A stretch of DNA of 64,000 nt from Halomonas sp. 25-S5 (GCF_029889845.1 NZ_JARANV010000015.1:1-64000); one strand, 5' to 3'; positions 16,346-25,133 are shown, counted from the first letter of the stretch. Notes: generated by a model not told the origin, from the letters alone. Translations and numbers: made by a program.

Positions 16346-17926
16346 ATGGCAACCCGTTTCGACTATGACGACGACAGCGTGGTGGTGATCATCGGCTCAG
16401 GGGCTGGCGGCGGCACCCTGGCTCAGGCCCTGGCGAAGAAGGGCATCGACAGCGTGGTGCTGGAGGCTGGCAAGCGCTACCAGATGAATGACATCGAGAA
16501 CGACGAATGGGAGATGTTCAAGAAGATCTCCTGGCTCGATGAGCGCGTCACCGCCGGCCCCCGCCAGCTCACCGAGACCTTCCCCGGTCTGCCGGCCTGG
16601 ATCGTCAAGGCGGTGGGCGGCAGCACCATCCACTGGGCCGGCGTCTCACTGCGCTTTCAGCCCCATGAATTCAAGCTGCACAGCGAGATCGGCGATCTCG
16701 AGGGGGCCAACCTGCTCGACTGGCCGATCTCCTACAAGGACCTCGAGCCCTACTATGTGAAGGCCGAACGCCACATGGGGGTGACCGGTGACTCCACCGG
16801 CATGCCATATCACCAGTGGAACAACAACTTCAAGGTGCTGGCCGCCGGCGCCGAGCGCATAGGTTACAAGCAGCTGCGCTCGGGTCCCATGGCCATCAAC
16901 ACCGAGGAGTATGACGAGCGCGGCCGCTGCATGCAGGCGGGCTTCTGCATGCAGGGCTGCCGCTTCGGCGCCAAGTGGTCGACCATGTATTCCGACATTC
17001 CCCGCGCCGAGGCCAGCGGGCACTGCGAGGTTCGACCGCGCTCCATGGCGCTGAAGATCGAGCACGACGATCAGGGGCGGGCCACGGCAGTGGTCTATGC
17101 CGATGGCGACGGCAATCAGCATCGCCAGCGGGCCAGGGCGGTTTGCGTAGCCGGCAATTCCATCGAGTCACCGCGCCTGCTGCTCAACTCTCACTCCTCG
17201 ATGTTTCCTGACGGCCTGGCCAACTCCTCCGGCCAGGTGGGGCAAAACTACATGACCCACGCCACCAGCTGCATCTTCGGCGTGATGCCCAAGCCCGTAC
17301 ACATGTATCGAGGCACCACCTTCGCGGGCATCATCTCCGACGAGGCGCGCCTCGATCCGTCGCGGGGCTTCGTCGGCGGCTACACTCTGGAGGTGATGTC
17401 GCTGGGCGTCCCCTTCTTCGCCAAGTTCATGGATCCCAGCAATGCCGGCTGGGGCCGCGATGTCACCACCGCCCTGGACAAGTACGACCACCTCTCCGGG
17501 GTGTGGATCTGCGGCGAGGACCTGCCGATGGAGCAGAACGGCATTACCCTGCACGACACCAGGAAGGACCAGTACGGCCTGCCGGTTCCCGTCGTCTACA
17601 AGGGGGATCACCCCAACGATGCGAAGGTGCGCAGCCATGGCCAACAGCAGGCGCGGCGCTGCTACGAGGCCGCAGGTGCCGAGCGCATCTTCAAGGTGCC
17701 GGACTTCCCCACCAGCCATAACGTCGGCACCAACCGCATGAGCGCCCGGTCCGAGGACGGGGTGGTCAACCAGTGGGGGCAGAGCCACGACATCGACAAC
17801 CTGTTCGTCTCCGACGGGAGCCAGTTCACCTCGAGCGGGGCCGAGAACCCGACCCTGACCATCGTCGCCCTGGCGCTGCGTCAGGCCGATCACATCGCCG
17901 AGCGCATGCAGCGCCAGGAACTCTGA
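16346..17926 (+). CDS. GMC-family FAD-dependent oxidoreductase
   Basis: 526 residues. The FAD-binding GSGAGGG (17-23), the GGSTIHWAG flavin loop and the C-terminal HNVGTNRMS and GAENPTLTIVALALRQADHI motifs identify the GMC group close to gluconate/2-keto sugar and alcohol dehydrogenases. With the Tat subunit upstream it probably works in the periplasm and passes electrons to the respiratory chain, but no cytochrome c subunit is encoded nearby. Being inside the acetoin operon, its substrate may be 2,3-butanediol, acetoin or a related alcohol; this is inference. Confidence 0.8.
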   Translation: MATRFDYDDDSVVVIIGSGAGGGTLAQALAKKGIDSVVLEAGKRYQMNDIENDEWEMFKKISWLDERVTAGPRQLTETFPGLPAWIVKAVGGSTIHWAGVSLRFQPHEFKLHSEIGDLEGANLLDWPISYKDLEPYYVKAERHMGVTGDSTGMPYHQWNNNFKVLAAGAERIGYKQLRSGPMAINTEEYDERGRCMQAGFCMQGCRFGAKWSTMYSDIPRAEASGHCEVRPRSMALKIEHDDQGRATAVVYADGDGNQHRQRARAVCVAGNSIESPRLLLNSHSSMFPDGLANSSGQVGQNYMTHATSCIFGVMPKPVHMYRGTTFAGIISDEARLDPSRGFVGGYTLEVMSLGVPFFAKFMDPSNAGWGRDVTTALDKYDHLSGVWICGEDLPMEQNGITLHDTRKDQYGLPVPVVYKGDHPNDAKVRSHGQQQARRCYEAAGAERIFKVPDFPTSHNVGTNRMSARSEDGVVNQWGQSHDIDNLFVSDGSQFTSSGAENPTLTIVALALRQADHIAERMQRQEL

Positions 17927-17940
17927 GCGGAGGATTCCCC

Positions 17941-18927
17941 ATGCAACCGACCAACGACCAGCGGCTGTGGATGTACCGTCAGATGGTGACCAGCCGTCAT
18001 CTCGAGGAGTGCATCGAGACGATCTACATGGAAGGCAAGACGCCGGTCTTCAACATGGCCAAGGGGCCGATTCCCGGCGAGATGCACCTCTCCAATGGCC
18101 AGGAACCCTGTGCGGTGGGGGTCTGCGCCCACCTCGACGCCGAGGACGTCGTCGTCGCCACTCACCGGCCGCATCATATCGCCGTGGCCAAGGGCGTCGA
18201 CCTCAACGCCATGGTCGCCGAGATCTTCGGCAAGGCCGGCGGCCTCTCCGGTGGCCGTGGTGGCCACATGCACATCTTCGACCCCAGCGTGAACTTCTCC
18301 TGCTCGGGGATCATCGGCGAGAGCCTGGGGCCGGCGGCGGGCGCCGCCCTGTCCCGCAAGATGCAGGGCAAGCCGGGCGTGGCGGTGGCCTTCCTGGGCG
18401 AGGGGGCCGCCAACCAGGGCGCCTTCCACGAGGCCCTGAACCTGGCGTCGGTCTGGCAGTTGCCCGTGGTGTTCGTCATCGAGGACAACGCCTGGGGCAT
18501 CTCGGTGGCCAAGCAGGCCGCCACCGCCGTGCCGCGCAACGACCTTCGCGCCAGTGGCTACAACATGCCCGGGGTGCATGTCGCCGATAACGACGTCGAG
18601 GGCGTGTTCGCCGCCGCCGGCGAGGCCATCGCCCGGGCCCGGGACGGCCAGGGACCGACGCTGATCGAGATCGAGACCTCGCGGCTGGCCGGTCACTTCA
18701 TGGGTGACAGTGAGGACTACCGCCCCGAGGGCGAAAAGGCCGGCCTGCAGAGCCGCGACCCTATCCCGCGCTACCGCCAGGCGTTGATCGAGGCCGGGCT
18801 GCTCGACGAGGCCGCCGATACCGCCCTGGTCGACGAGGCCCACGAACGGGTCGAGGCGGCCATCCGCTTCGCTCGGGAGAGCGACTTCCTCCCCCCCGAG
18901 GCGGCCCTCGAGACCGTTTTCGTCTGA
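17941..18927 (+). CDS. acoA: Acetoin dehydrogenase E1 component, alpha subunit
   Basis: 328 residues from the ATG at 17941, after GCGGAGG. It is the thiamine-diphosphate-dependent E1 alpha of the acetoin dehydrogenase complex, which cleaves acetoin to acetaldehyde and acetyl-CoA together with AcoB. The TPP/Mg site runs from GEGAANQG (153-160) to EDNAWG (181-186); the phosphorylation-loop-like RGGHMHIF is present. It lies 14 bases after the GMC gene. The context with butanediol dehydrogenase and AcoR supports acetoin rather than pyruvate or branched-chain keto acids. Confidence 0.88.
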   Translation: MQPTNDQRLWMYRQMVTSRHLEECIETIYMEGKTPVFNMAKGPIPGEMHLSNGQEPCAVGVCAHLDAEDVVVATHRPHHIAVAKGVDLNAMVAEIFGKAGGLSGGRGGHMHIFDPSVNFSCSGIIGESLGPAAGAALSRKMQGKPGVAVAFLGEGAANQGAFHEALNLASVWQLPVVFVIEDNAWGISVAKQAATAVPRNDLRASGYNMPGVHVADNDVEGVFAAAGEAIARARDGQGPTLIEIETSRLAGHFMGDSEDYRPEGEKAGLQSRDPIPRYRQALIEAGLLDEAADTALVDEAHERVEAAIRFARESDFLPPEAALETVFV

Positions 18928-18967
18928 TTGCCACGATGAACCGAAAACGACAATCAGGAGTAAAGTC

Positions 18968-20056
18968 ATGAACATGATGCAAGCGGCAGTCTGGTACCGA
19001 GCCAAAGACCTTCGCGTCGAAATGGTCCAGGTCCCGACCCTCCAGGAGCCGCACCAGGTAAAGGTGAAGATCGCGGCCTGCGGCATTTGCGGCAGCGACC
19101 TTCACGAGTATAGCGCCGGCCCCATCTTTATCCCGGTCGATGCCCCGCATCCTCTTAGCCAGCAGCAGGCCCCCATCATCATGGGCCACGAGTTTGCCGG
19201 TGAGGTCGTGGAAGTGGGCAAAGGTGTCACCCGAGTCAAGCCGGGGGACCGAGTCGCCATCGAGCCCATCCTTTCGCCAAATCGAGATGGCCACTATCTC
19301 ATGGAGCGCTACAACCTGACGCCGTTGCTGGGTTTCCATGGTCTCTCGGGCGGTGGCGGCGGATTCTCAGAATATACGGTCGTCGGCGAGCACATGGTTC
19401 ACCTCCTGCCTGATGACCTCTCCTATGAGCAGGGGGCACTGATCGAGCCGGCTGCCGTGGGCCTGCATGCGGTGCGTCAGAGCGCGCTGAAAGCCGGTGA
19501 CAGTGCCGTGGTCTTCGGTGCAGGCCCTATCGGTTTGATGATCATTGAGGCGCTCAAGGCCGCCGGGGCTGCCAGCATCGTGGCCGTGGAGCCTTCGGAC
19601 TCGCGCCGGCACAAGGCGAGCGAGCTGGGTGCCCAGGTGGTGGACCCCCGAGAGCAGGACGCGGTAGAGCAAGTGCACGCCTTGACGCAGGGTGGCGCCG
19701 ACTTCGCCTTCGAGGTGACCGGCATTTCCGCCGTGCTGGACCAAGCAATCAATGCCACCCATGCCGGCGGCGAGACAGTGATCGTCAGCATCTGGGAAAC
19801 CGAGGCGGCCTTCCAACCCAATGACCTGGTGATCAAGGAGCGCACCCTGAAGGGCATCATCGCCTACCGGTATATCTATCCCGCCGTGATGGCCCTGATG
19901 CAGCAGGGCTATTTTCGCGCCGAGGACCTGATTACCGCACGTATCGTGCTGGACGATGTGGTCGAGCAGGGGTTCGAGACCCTGCTCAATGACAAGTCGC
20001 ACATCAAGATCATTGTACGGCCCGGCCAGCGGCTGGGCGAAGGAGTCATGTCATGA
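18968..20056 (+). CDS. 2,3-butanediol dehydrogenase (zinc-type MDR family)
   Basis: 362 residues. It interconverts 2,3-butanediol and acetoin using NAD. Catalytic zinc ligands Cys38 and His74-Glu75 (GHE) are present, as is the Rossmann motif GAGPIG (184-189) and LGFHGLSGGGGGFSEY, typical of butanediol dehydrogenases. Between residues 99 and 120, where relatives carry four cysteines binding a structural zinc, this protein has SPNRDGHYLMERYNLTPL with no cysteine. The stop overlaps the acoB start (ATGA at 20053-20056), showing it belongs to the operon. Confidence 0.85.
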   Translation: MNMMQAAVWYRAKDLRVEMVQVPTLQEPHQVKVKIAACGICGSDLHEYSAGPIFIPVDAPHPLSQQQAPIIMGHEFAGEVVEVGKGVTRVKPGDRVAIEPILSPNRDGHYLMERYNLTPLLGFHGLSGGGGGFSEYTVVGEHMVHLLPDDLSYEQGALIEPAAVGLHAVRQSALKAGDSAVVFGAGPIGLMIIEALKAAGAASIVAVEPSDSRRHKASELGAQVVDPREQDAVEQVHALTQGGADFAFEVTGISAVLDQAINATHAGGETVIVSIWETEAAFQPNDLVIKERTLKGIIAYRYIYPAVMALMQQGYFRAEDLITARIVLDDVVEQGFETLLNDKSHIKIIVRPGQRLGEGVMS

Positions 20057-21075
20057 ATACTGCCACCGGCTCTCGCAAGCTGACCATCGCCCGGGCCATG
20101 GCCGAGGCCACGGCCCAGGAAATGCGCCAGGACCCGTCGGTCTTCGTGATGGGCGAGGACGTGGGCCCACTCGGCGGCGTCTTCGGTAACACTCGGGGCC
20201 TGCATGAGGAGTTCGGGGCCGAACGTGTGCGCGATACCCCGATCTCCGAGACCGCCTTTATCGGCGCCGCAGTGGGAGCGGCCTCCGATGGCATGCGCCC
20301 CATCGTCGAGTTGATGTTCGTCGACTTCTTCGGCGTTTGCATGGACGCCATCTACAACATGATGGCCAAGAATACCTACTTCTCCGGCGGCAAGGTCAAG
20401 GTGCCGATGGTGCTGATGACCTCCACCGGTGGCGGCTATTCCGACGGCGGCCAGCACTCCCAGTGCCTCTATGGCACCTTCGCCCACCTGCCGGGCATGA
20501 AGGTGGTAGTGCCGAGCAACGCCTATGACGCCAAGGGACTGATGACCGCGGCGATCCGCGACGACAACCCGGTTGTCTTCATGTACCACAAGTCGTTGCA
20601 GGGCATGGGCTGGCTGGGCACCGAGAAGGGCGCCACTGTGGCGACGCCCGAGGAGAGCTATACCGTCGAGATCGGCAAGGCCTCCGTGGTCAAGGAAGGC
20701 GGCGACCTTACCCTGGTCAGCCTGGGTGCCGGCGTGCATCACTGCCTGCGCGCCGCGAAGGCGCTGGGCGAGGAGGGCGTCGAGGCCGAGGTGGTCGACC
20801 TGAGGAGCCTGGTGCCGCTGGACCGCGAGACGGTTCGCGCCTCGGTGGCCAAGACCGGTCGACTGATCGTGGTCGACGAGGACTACCACAGCTATGGCGT
20901 CAGCGGCGAGATCATTGCCAGCGTGGTCGAGCACGACACGTCCTGCCTGAAGGCGTCCCCCCGGCGAGTCGCCTACCCGGATATTCCGATCCCCTTCGCG
21001 CCGACCATGGAGCAGTGGGCGCTGCCCAATGCCGACAAGATCGTCGATACCTATCACCAGATGATGGGCCAATAA
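20053..21075 (+). CDS. acoB: Acetoin dehydrogenase E1 component, beta subunit
   Basis: 340 residues, typical length. It pairs with AcoA to form the TPP-dependent E1. Family features are MGEDVGPLGGVFGNTRGL near the N-terminus, the TSTGGGYSDGGQHSQ region, and DLRSLVPLDRETV with VVDEDYHSYG in the C-terminal domain. Translation is coupled to the butanediol dehydrogenase gene by a four-base overlap. Confidence 0.9.
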   Translation: MNTATGSRKLTIARAMAEATAQEMRQDPSVFVMGEDVGPLGGVFGNTRGLHEEFGAERVRDTPISETAFIGAAVGAASDGMRPIVELMFVDFFGVCMDAIYNMMAKNTYFSGGKVKVPMVLMTSTGGGYSDGGQHSQCLYGTFAHLPGMKVVVPSNAYDAKGLMTAAIRDDNPVVFMYHKSLQGMGWLGTEKGATVATPEESYTVEIGKASVVKEGGDLTLVSLGAGVHHCLRAAKALGEEGVEAEVVDLRSLVPLDRETVRASVAKTGRLIVVDEDYHSYGVSGEIIASVVEHDTSCLKASPRRVAYPDIPIPFAPTMEQWALPNADKIVDTYHQMMGQ

Positions 21076-21090
21076 CAGGAGACACCGCTG

Positions 21091-21327
21091 ATGAGTACCG
21101 CGATTACCGTACCGGAGGATCTCTGGGAAGGCGACAATGAGGGCGTGATCACCGCCTGGCTGGTCGATGATGGCAGCCAGGTGAAGCAGGGTGACCTGGT
21201 GGCCGAGGTGATGGTCGAGAAGGCCCAGTACGAGATCGAGGCCCCGGCCTCCGGAGTACTGACCATCGCGAAGCAGGAAGACGAGGTGGTCGCCAAGGGC
21301 ACCTCCATCGCCAGCCTGGAAACCTGA
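21091..21327 (+). CDS. Free-standing lipoyl domain protein
   Basis: 78 residues forming one complete lipoyl/biotinyl domain: GVITAWLVDDGSQVKQGD, then VEKAQYEIEAP with the lipoylated lysine at position 44. It is the swinging arm that shuttles the acetaldehyde-derived acetyl group from E1 to the E2 catalytic protein encoded next. In most complexes this domain is fused to E2; here it is a separate gene, 11 bases before the E2 gene. The lysine context (EKAQ) is of the 2-oxoacid dehydrogenase type, not the biotin MKM type. Confidence 0.87.
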   Translation: MSTAITVPEDLWEGDNEGVITAWLVDDGSQVKQGDLVAEVMVEKAQYEIEAPASGVLTIAKQEDEVVAKGTSIASLET

Positions 21328-21338
21328 GGAGTTCCTCC

Positions 21339-22109
21339 ATGCCACTCGACACCCAGAATGCCGCCGCCCCCGAGGGGGCGGCTTACTCGCCATCTGGCGG
21401 AAGACGTGAGCCCCGCGAGATCCCGCTGCGCGGCATGCGCGGCATGATTGCCACCAAGATGCGCGAGAGCCTGCAGGCGTCGGCCCAGCTGACCCACCAT
21501 GCTGGCGCCGAACTCGGTGCCCTGCAGGCCCTGCGTCGCCATTGTCGAGCCGTCGGGTTGACGCCACCCTCGGTGCAGGACCTGCTGCTGCGCCTGGTGG
21601 TGCAGACGCTGGCCGAGTTCCCGGCGCTCAACGCGACCCTGGAGGACAACCGCATCACCGAGCACCCCGAGGTGCACCTGGGACTCGCCGTGCCGCTGCC
21701 TGACGACCTGCTGGTGGCCCCGGCGCTGTTCGATGCCCAATCAGTCGAACTGGGGGCGCTGCCCGGCGCACGACGCGACCTGGTGGAGCAGGCCCTCGCC
21801 GGGAAGCTATCGGTCCGTGAGCTGACTGGGGCCACCTTCACCGTCTCTAACCTGGGGCGCTCACGGGTGCACCATTTCACGCCGATTCTCAACCTCCCCC
21901 AAGTGGCGATTCTTGGCATCGGTGGTATCGAGGCGCGGGTGGTGCCCGACGAGGCGGGCGGCGTTCGGTCGGCCGAAGTGATCGGCCTGTCGCTGACCTT
22001 CGATCATCGTGCGGTCAATGGCGCGCCGGCGGCGGCCTTTCTCGATGGTCTGGTCGAGCGCGTCGAGAGCATCGCGCCCGATGCCTTTGACCATGAACTG
22101 CGCTGCTGA
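21339..22109 (+). CDS. acoC: E2 acyltransferase catalytic domain of acetoin dehydrogenase
   Basis: 256 residues. The protein is essentially the catalytic domain of dihydrolipoamide acyltransferases (PLRGMRGMIATKM start of the domain, ATFTVSNLG, LSLTFDHRAVNGAPAAAF). The active-site motif is HRAVNG (His223), where many E2s have HRxxDG, so an asparagine replaces the usual aspartate. There is no lipoyl domain and no clear E3-binding domain. It would take the acetyl group from the separate lipoyl protein and pass it to CoA. The symbol is given by role; other acoC products are fused proteins. Confidence 0.8.
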   Translation: MPLDTQNAAAPEGAAYSPSGGRREPREIPLRGMRGMIATKMRESLQASAQLTHHAGAELGALQALRRHCRAVGLTPPSVQDLLLRLVVQTLAEFPALNATLEDNRITEHPEVHLGLAVPLPDDLLVAPALFDAQSVELGALPGARRDLVEQALAGKLSVRELTGATFTVSNLGRSRVHHFTPILNLPQVAILGIGGIEARVVPDEAGGVRSAEVIGLSLTFDHRAVNGAPAAAFLDGLVERVESIAPDAFDHELRC

Positions 22110-22121
22110 CCCGGGGGAACC

Positions 22122-22868
22122 ATGGCCGTTCCGCTAGAAATCTCCAGCATGACCTTGCAATGCCCCACGGTGGAGGAGGGGCTGGCCGCCGAGGAGGCCC
22201 TGCTCGACACGGTCTGCCAGGGGGAGGCATCGATCGGCTGGCTGGCCTGGTCGCCCACCGACCGCGCCCTGGTGATGCCCCGGCGCCACGAGCGCCTGGC
22301 GGGCTTCCCCGATGCTCGGAACCGACTCGCCGCGATGGACTGGCCAGTGCAGTTTCGCGCCACCGGCGGCACGCCGGTGCCTCAGAGTCCGGCAGTGGTC
22401 AACCTGGCGCTCGCCATCCGCTGTCGGGTGGGCGGTTCGGCCGCCCACCTCGAGTGGGGCTATCGCCGCCTGGGCGATCCCTGGTGCGATTGGCTCGGTG
22501 TTCTGGGCCTGTCGGACGCCGACCTCGGCCCGGCACCCGGCGCCTACTGCGACGGGCGCTACAACGTGCGCATCGCGTCACGCAAGCTGGTCGGCACCGC
22601 CCAGCGCTGGCGGCGGGTGCGGGGCTGTCGCGACATGGCCCTGCTGGTCCATGGCGCCATGCAGGTGGACGATACCCCCGAGGCGCTGGTCGCCGTGGTC
22701 AACGCCTTCCAGGCGGCCATCGATGATCCCCAGCGCTTCTTGGCTGGGAGTCACATCGCCCTTCGTGACGTCTTGCCCCAGCTGCAGCTAGCATCCGCCA
22801 TTCCCGGTCTGGTCGAACGCCTGATGACGTGGCAGGCCCCTCCTGAAGATGGCACATATTGCAAGTGA
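22122..22868 (+). CDS. Lipoate-protein ligase / octanoyltransferase family protein
   Basis: 248 residues. RATGGTPVPQSPAVVN (79-94) is the lipoate/biotin ligase-fold substrate loop, and GAYCDGRYNVRIASRKLVGT (140-159) carries the conserved catalytic lysine at 155. This pattern fits LplA/LipM-type enzymes that attach lipoate or octanoate to carrier proteins. It is the last gene of the acetoin operon, 12 bases after E2, so its likely target is the free lipoyl domain two genes upstream. Whether it is an ATP-dependent ligase or a transferase cannot be decided from the sequence. Confidence 0.8.
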   Translation: MAVPLEISSMTLQCPTVEEGLAAEEALLDTVCQGEASIGWLAWSPTDRALVMPRRHERLAGFPDARNRLAAMDWPVQFRATGGTPVPQSPAVVNLALAIRCRVGGSAAHLEWGYRRLGDPWCDWLGVLGLSDADLGPAPGAYCDGRYNVRIASRKLVGTAQRWRRVRGCRDMALLVHGAMQVDDTPEALVAVVNAFQAAIDDPQRFLAGSHIALRDVLPQLQLASAIPGLVERLMTWQAPPEDGTYCK

Positions 22869-22870
22869 GC

Positions 22871-22957
22871 GTGCCAGCTGGCACTAGACGCTTGGCGGTG
22901 TCAAGCTCGCAGATGTTGTGGCCCCTGACTGCTGGACGGCTTGTGCAATCTGCACAA
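22871..22957. promoter_or_regulatory. Two palindromes in the gap between convergent genes
   Basis: GTGCCAGCTGGCAC (22871-22884) is a perfect 14-base palindrome two bases after the preceding stop codon. TTGTGCAATCTGCACAA (22941-22957) is a perfect 7-3-7 inverted repeat that looks like a dimeric-repressor operator. Neither has a T-run. Both flanking genes end here, so there is no obvious promoter for them to control. Confidence 0.4.
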
Positions 22958-23031
22958 TTTGCGTGTATAGCCTCAGTCGTAGAGAACGCAGAACCCTGCT
23001 AAGGACGCTCCCCATACCGTGTGCGCCGCGC

Positions 23032-24132
23032 TCACCGCAGGGCGTCTTCCAAGATCTTCAGCCGACCCGGCACCAGGGCATCCTCCACGGCGGTGATGCG
23101 CAGCACCTGGCCGAGGTCCGGATGGGCCGGGCGAGCAATCAGCCGCCCGGCCTCGAGCAGTTCGCGGTTGACCCGCTCGGCGAGCTCGGCGCTGGGCAAC
23201 CGGATGCCGATGAAGTTGGTGGCGCTGGGCAGCACCTCGGCGCCGAGCGCGCGGAAGTGCTTGGCCAGGCGCTCGCGGCGCTTGAGTACCGCGGCGATGT
23301 GCTCGCGGGTCTCGTCGGGATGGTCAAGCACCACCTCGGCGGCGGCCAGGGTCAGGGTCGAGACCGCATAGTGGATGCGCACCTTCATCATCATCGCCAG
23401 GGTCTCGGGCTCGGCGATGGCATAGCCGATGCGCAGCCCCGCCATCCCGTGGGCCTTGGAGAGGGTGCGCAGGCGGATCACGCCGGGCAGGACCTCGCGG
23501 GCGAAGGGGGACTCGGCATCCTCGCGGAAGTCGTGGTAGGCCTCGTCGAGCAGCAGCCAGCAGTCGTCGGGTAGCGTCTCGCGCAGGCGGCGAATGGCCG
23601 TGTCGTCGTGCAGGTGGCCGCTGGGATTGTCGGGATTGGCCAGATAGACCAGCCGGGCCTGTTCGCGTCCGGCAGCGGCCGAGAGGGCCTCGAGATCGGG
23701 GGCGAGGCGGCCCGGCGCCGCCTCGTAGGGCACCTCGACCAGCCGGCAGCCCTGGCCCCGGGCAAAGTAGCCAAAGGTGGGGTAGGTGCCGGCGGTGGCA
23801 ACCACGGCGATGCCGGGCTCGGCCACGGTGCGCAAGGCGAGGGCAATCAGGCTGTCGGCGCCGGCGTCGACCAGCAGGGCCTCGAGCGGGATGCCCTGCT
23901 GCTCGGCGAGCCGCCGGCGGACGCCCAGCGCCTCCGAATCCCCGTAGCAGTAGGCATGCTCGACCATGGCGTCACCGAAGTGCGCACGCAGCGCACGGTG
24001 AGGCATGTCGAGCCCCTCGTTGGAGCCCAGGCGGTGGGGGATCTCGCGGCCCAGGCGGCGCTCCAGCACACGGATCCCGGGGAAGGGATTGGTGGGACCG
24101 TCGCCGGTCAGGTGGTCGGGAAAACGGGGCAT
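23032..24132 (-). CDS. PLP-dependent aminotransferase (HisC-like, class I/II)
   Basis: 366 residues from the ATG at 24132 (MPRFPDHLTGDGPTNPF), with GGAG upstream. Class I/II aminotransferase features: RLGSNEGLDMP, YLANPDNPSGHL (PLP-contact asparagine), LLLDEAYHDF and LRTLSKAHGMAGLRIGYAI with the Schiff-base lysine. It resembles histidinol-phosphate aminotransferases but sits in a transport/catabolic operon without his genes, so it more likely acts on an imported amino acid. It is the last gene of the set 23032-31631, 13 bases after the EamA gene. Confidence 0.8.
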   Translation of the reverse strand: MPRFPDHLTGDGPTNPFPGIRVLERRLGREIPHRLGSNEGLDMPHRALRAHFGDAMVEHAYCYGDSEALGVRRRLAEQQGIPLEALLVDAGADSLIALALRTVAEPGIAVVATAGTYPTFGYFARGQGCRLVEVPYEAAPGRLAPDLEALSAAAGREQARLVYLANPDNPSGHLHDDTAIRRLRETLPDDCWLLLDEAYHDFREDAESPFAREVLPGVIRLRTLSKAHGMAGLRIGYAIAEPETLAMMMKVRIHYAVSTLTLAAAEVVLDHPDETREHIAAVLKRRERLAKHFRALGAEVLPSATNFIGIRLPSAELAERVNRELLEAGRLIARPAHPDLGQVLRITAVEDALVPGRLKILEDALR

Positions 24133-24145
24133 CGTGAACTCCCAG

Positions 24146-25126
24146 TCAGGTGTGGTCCGAGGGCATTTCGTCGCGATCGGTCGGAGGCGGATCTTGTTCA
24201 GGGCGGCGCCTGCCGAGCATGACGACGGCAATCGCCGCCAGGATCAGCAGCAGGGCTATCACCACCTGCAGCGTCAGCGGCTCGCCCAGCAGCAGGCTGG
24301 CGCTGAGAACACCGACGACCGGAATGATCAGGGTGCTGATGGTGGACTGGCCCAGGGTGAGACGGTTGACGTTACGGAACCATAGCATCTGCGCCAGGCA
24401 GATCGAGAACACCAGATGGTAACCGAGGGCCAGCCAGGTCGTGTCGAGCCAGTCGCCGGGCGGGGGCGGCGACTCTTGCCATGCCGCTAGACCGATCATC
24501 GGCACAGCACAGAGCGCGAACTGCCAGCCGGTGATCACCACGGGGTGACTCTCCCAATGACCTCGTCGCTTGATCAGCACGGTGCCAAGCGCCCAGGAAA
24601 GAGCAGCACCGAGCACGATGACGGGCCCGACGAGGTCCTCGGTCCGGGCTGCCAGCGCCGCGGGCCCGAGCAGCACGACCAGCCCCAGCTGGCCGGTGGC
24701 CAGACCCAGCCACTGGCGTGGCCTGACGCTTTCGCCGAGCAGCCCCCACGCCATCAGCAGCGCCCAGCACGGCATGGTGAAGGCGATGATAGCCGCCTGT
24801 GAGGTCGGCATGCGCAGTTGGGCAAAGGCGGTGGCCAGGTTGAAGCCGAGGATGGTGAAAAGTCCGGTGACGGCGAGCCATGGCCACTCCTGGCCCGTCA
24901 CACGTAGTGGCAGGCCACGCCATCGGGCCCAGCCCAGCAGCACCAGTGCACCAGCGGTAAAGCCGATGGCGCGCAGGCTGAAGGGCGGCAGGTCGCGGAG
25001 GATGAAACGCACCGCCGGCCAGTTACCGCCCCAGAAGAGCCCGATGGCGAGGATCAAGGCCAGCGAGGCGAGTACCGGTCGGGCAGCCAGCAAACGGGGC
25101 AGGCGGTCAGCGAGTAAGCGTGCCAT
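24146..25126 (-). CDS. DMT-superfamily (EamA) transporter
   Basis: 326 residues with about ten membrane spans in two homologous halves, each an EamA domain (first half opening AIGLFWGGNWPAVRF, second with GAALSWALGTVLIKRRG). Such proteins usually export amino acids or metabolites. It lies between an aminotransferase and a FAD-linked hydroxyacid dehydrogenase, 7 bases after the latter, in one minus-strand transcription unit. It may release a product or excess amino acid; the substrate is not predictable. Confidence 0.82.
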   Translation of the reverse strand: MARLLADRLPRLLAARPVLASLALILAIGLFWGGNWPAVRFILRDLPPFSLRAIGFTAGALVLLGWARWRGLPLRVTGQEWPWLAVTGLFTILGFNLATAFAQLRMPTSQAAIIAFTMPCWALLMAWGLLGESVRPRQWLGLATGQLGLVVLLGPAALAARTEDLVGPVIVLGAALSWALGTVLIKRRGHWESHPVVITGWQFALCAVPMIGLAAWQESPPPPGDWLDTTWLALGYHLVFSICLAQMLWFRNVNRLTLGQSTISTLIIPVVGVLSASLLLGEPLTLQVVIALLLILAAIAVVMLGRRRPEQDPPPTDRDEMPSDHT

Positions 25127-25133
25127 CGAGCGT

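Noticed and set aside
19909..21567. 552-codon minus-strand open frame across the acetoin operon
   Set aside because: It overlaps four well-supported plus-strand genes and has no ribosome site or recognisable domain.
22941..22957. Inverted repeat as a Rho-independent terminator
   Set aside because: The stem is AT-containing and short, and only three T residues follow, so an operator-like role is at least as likely.
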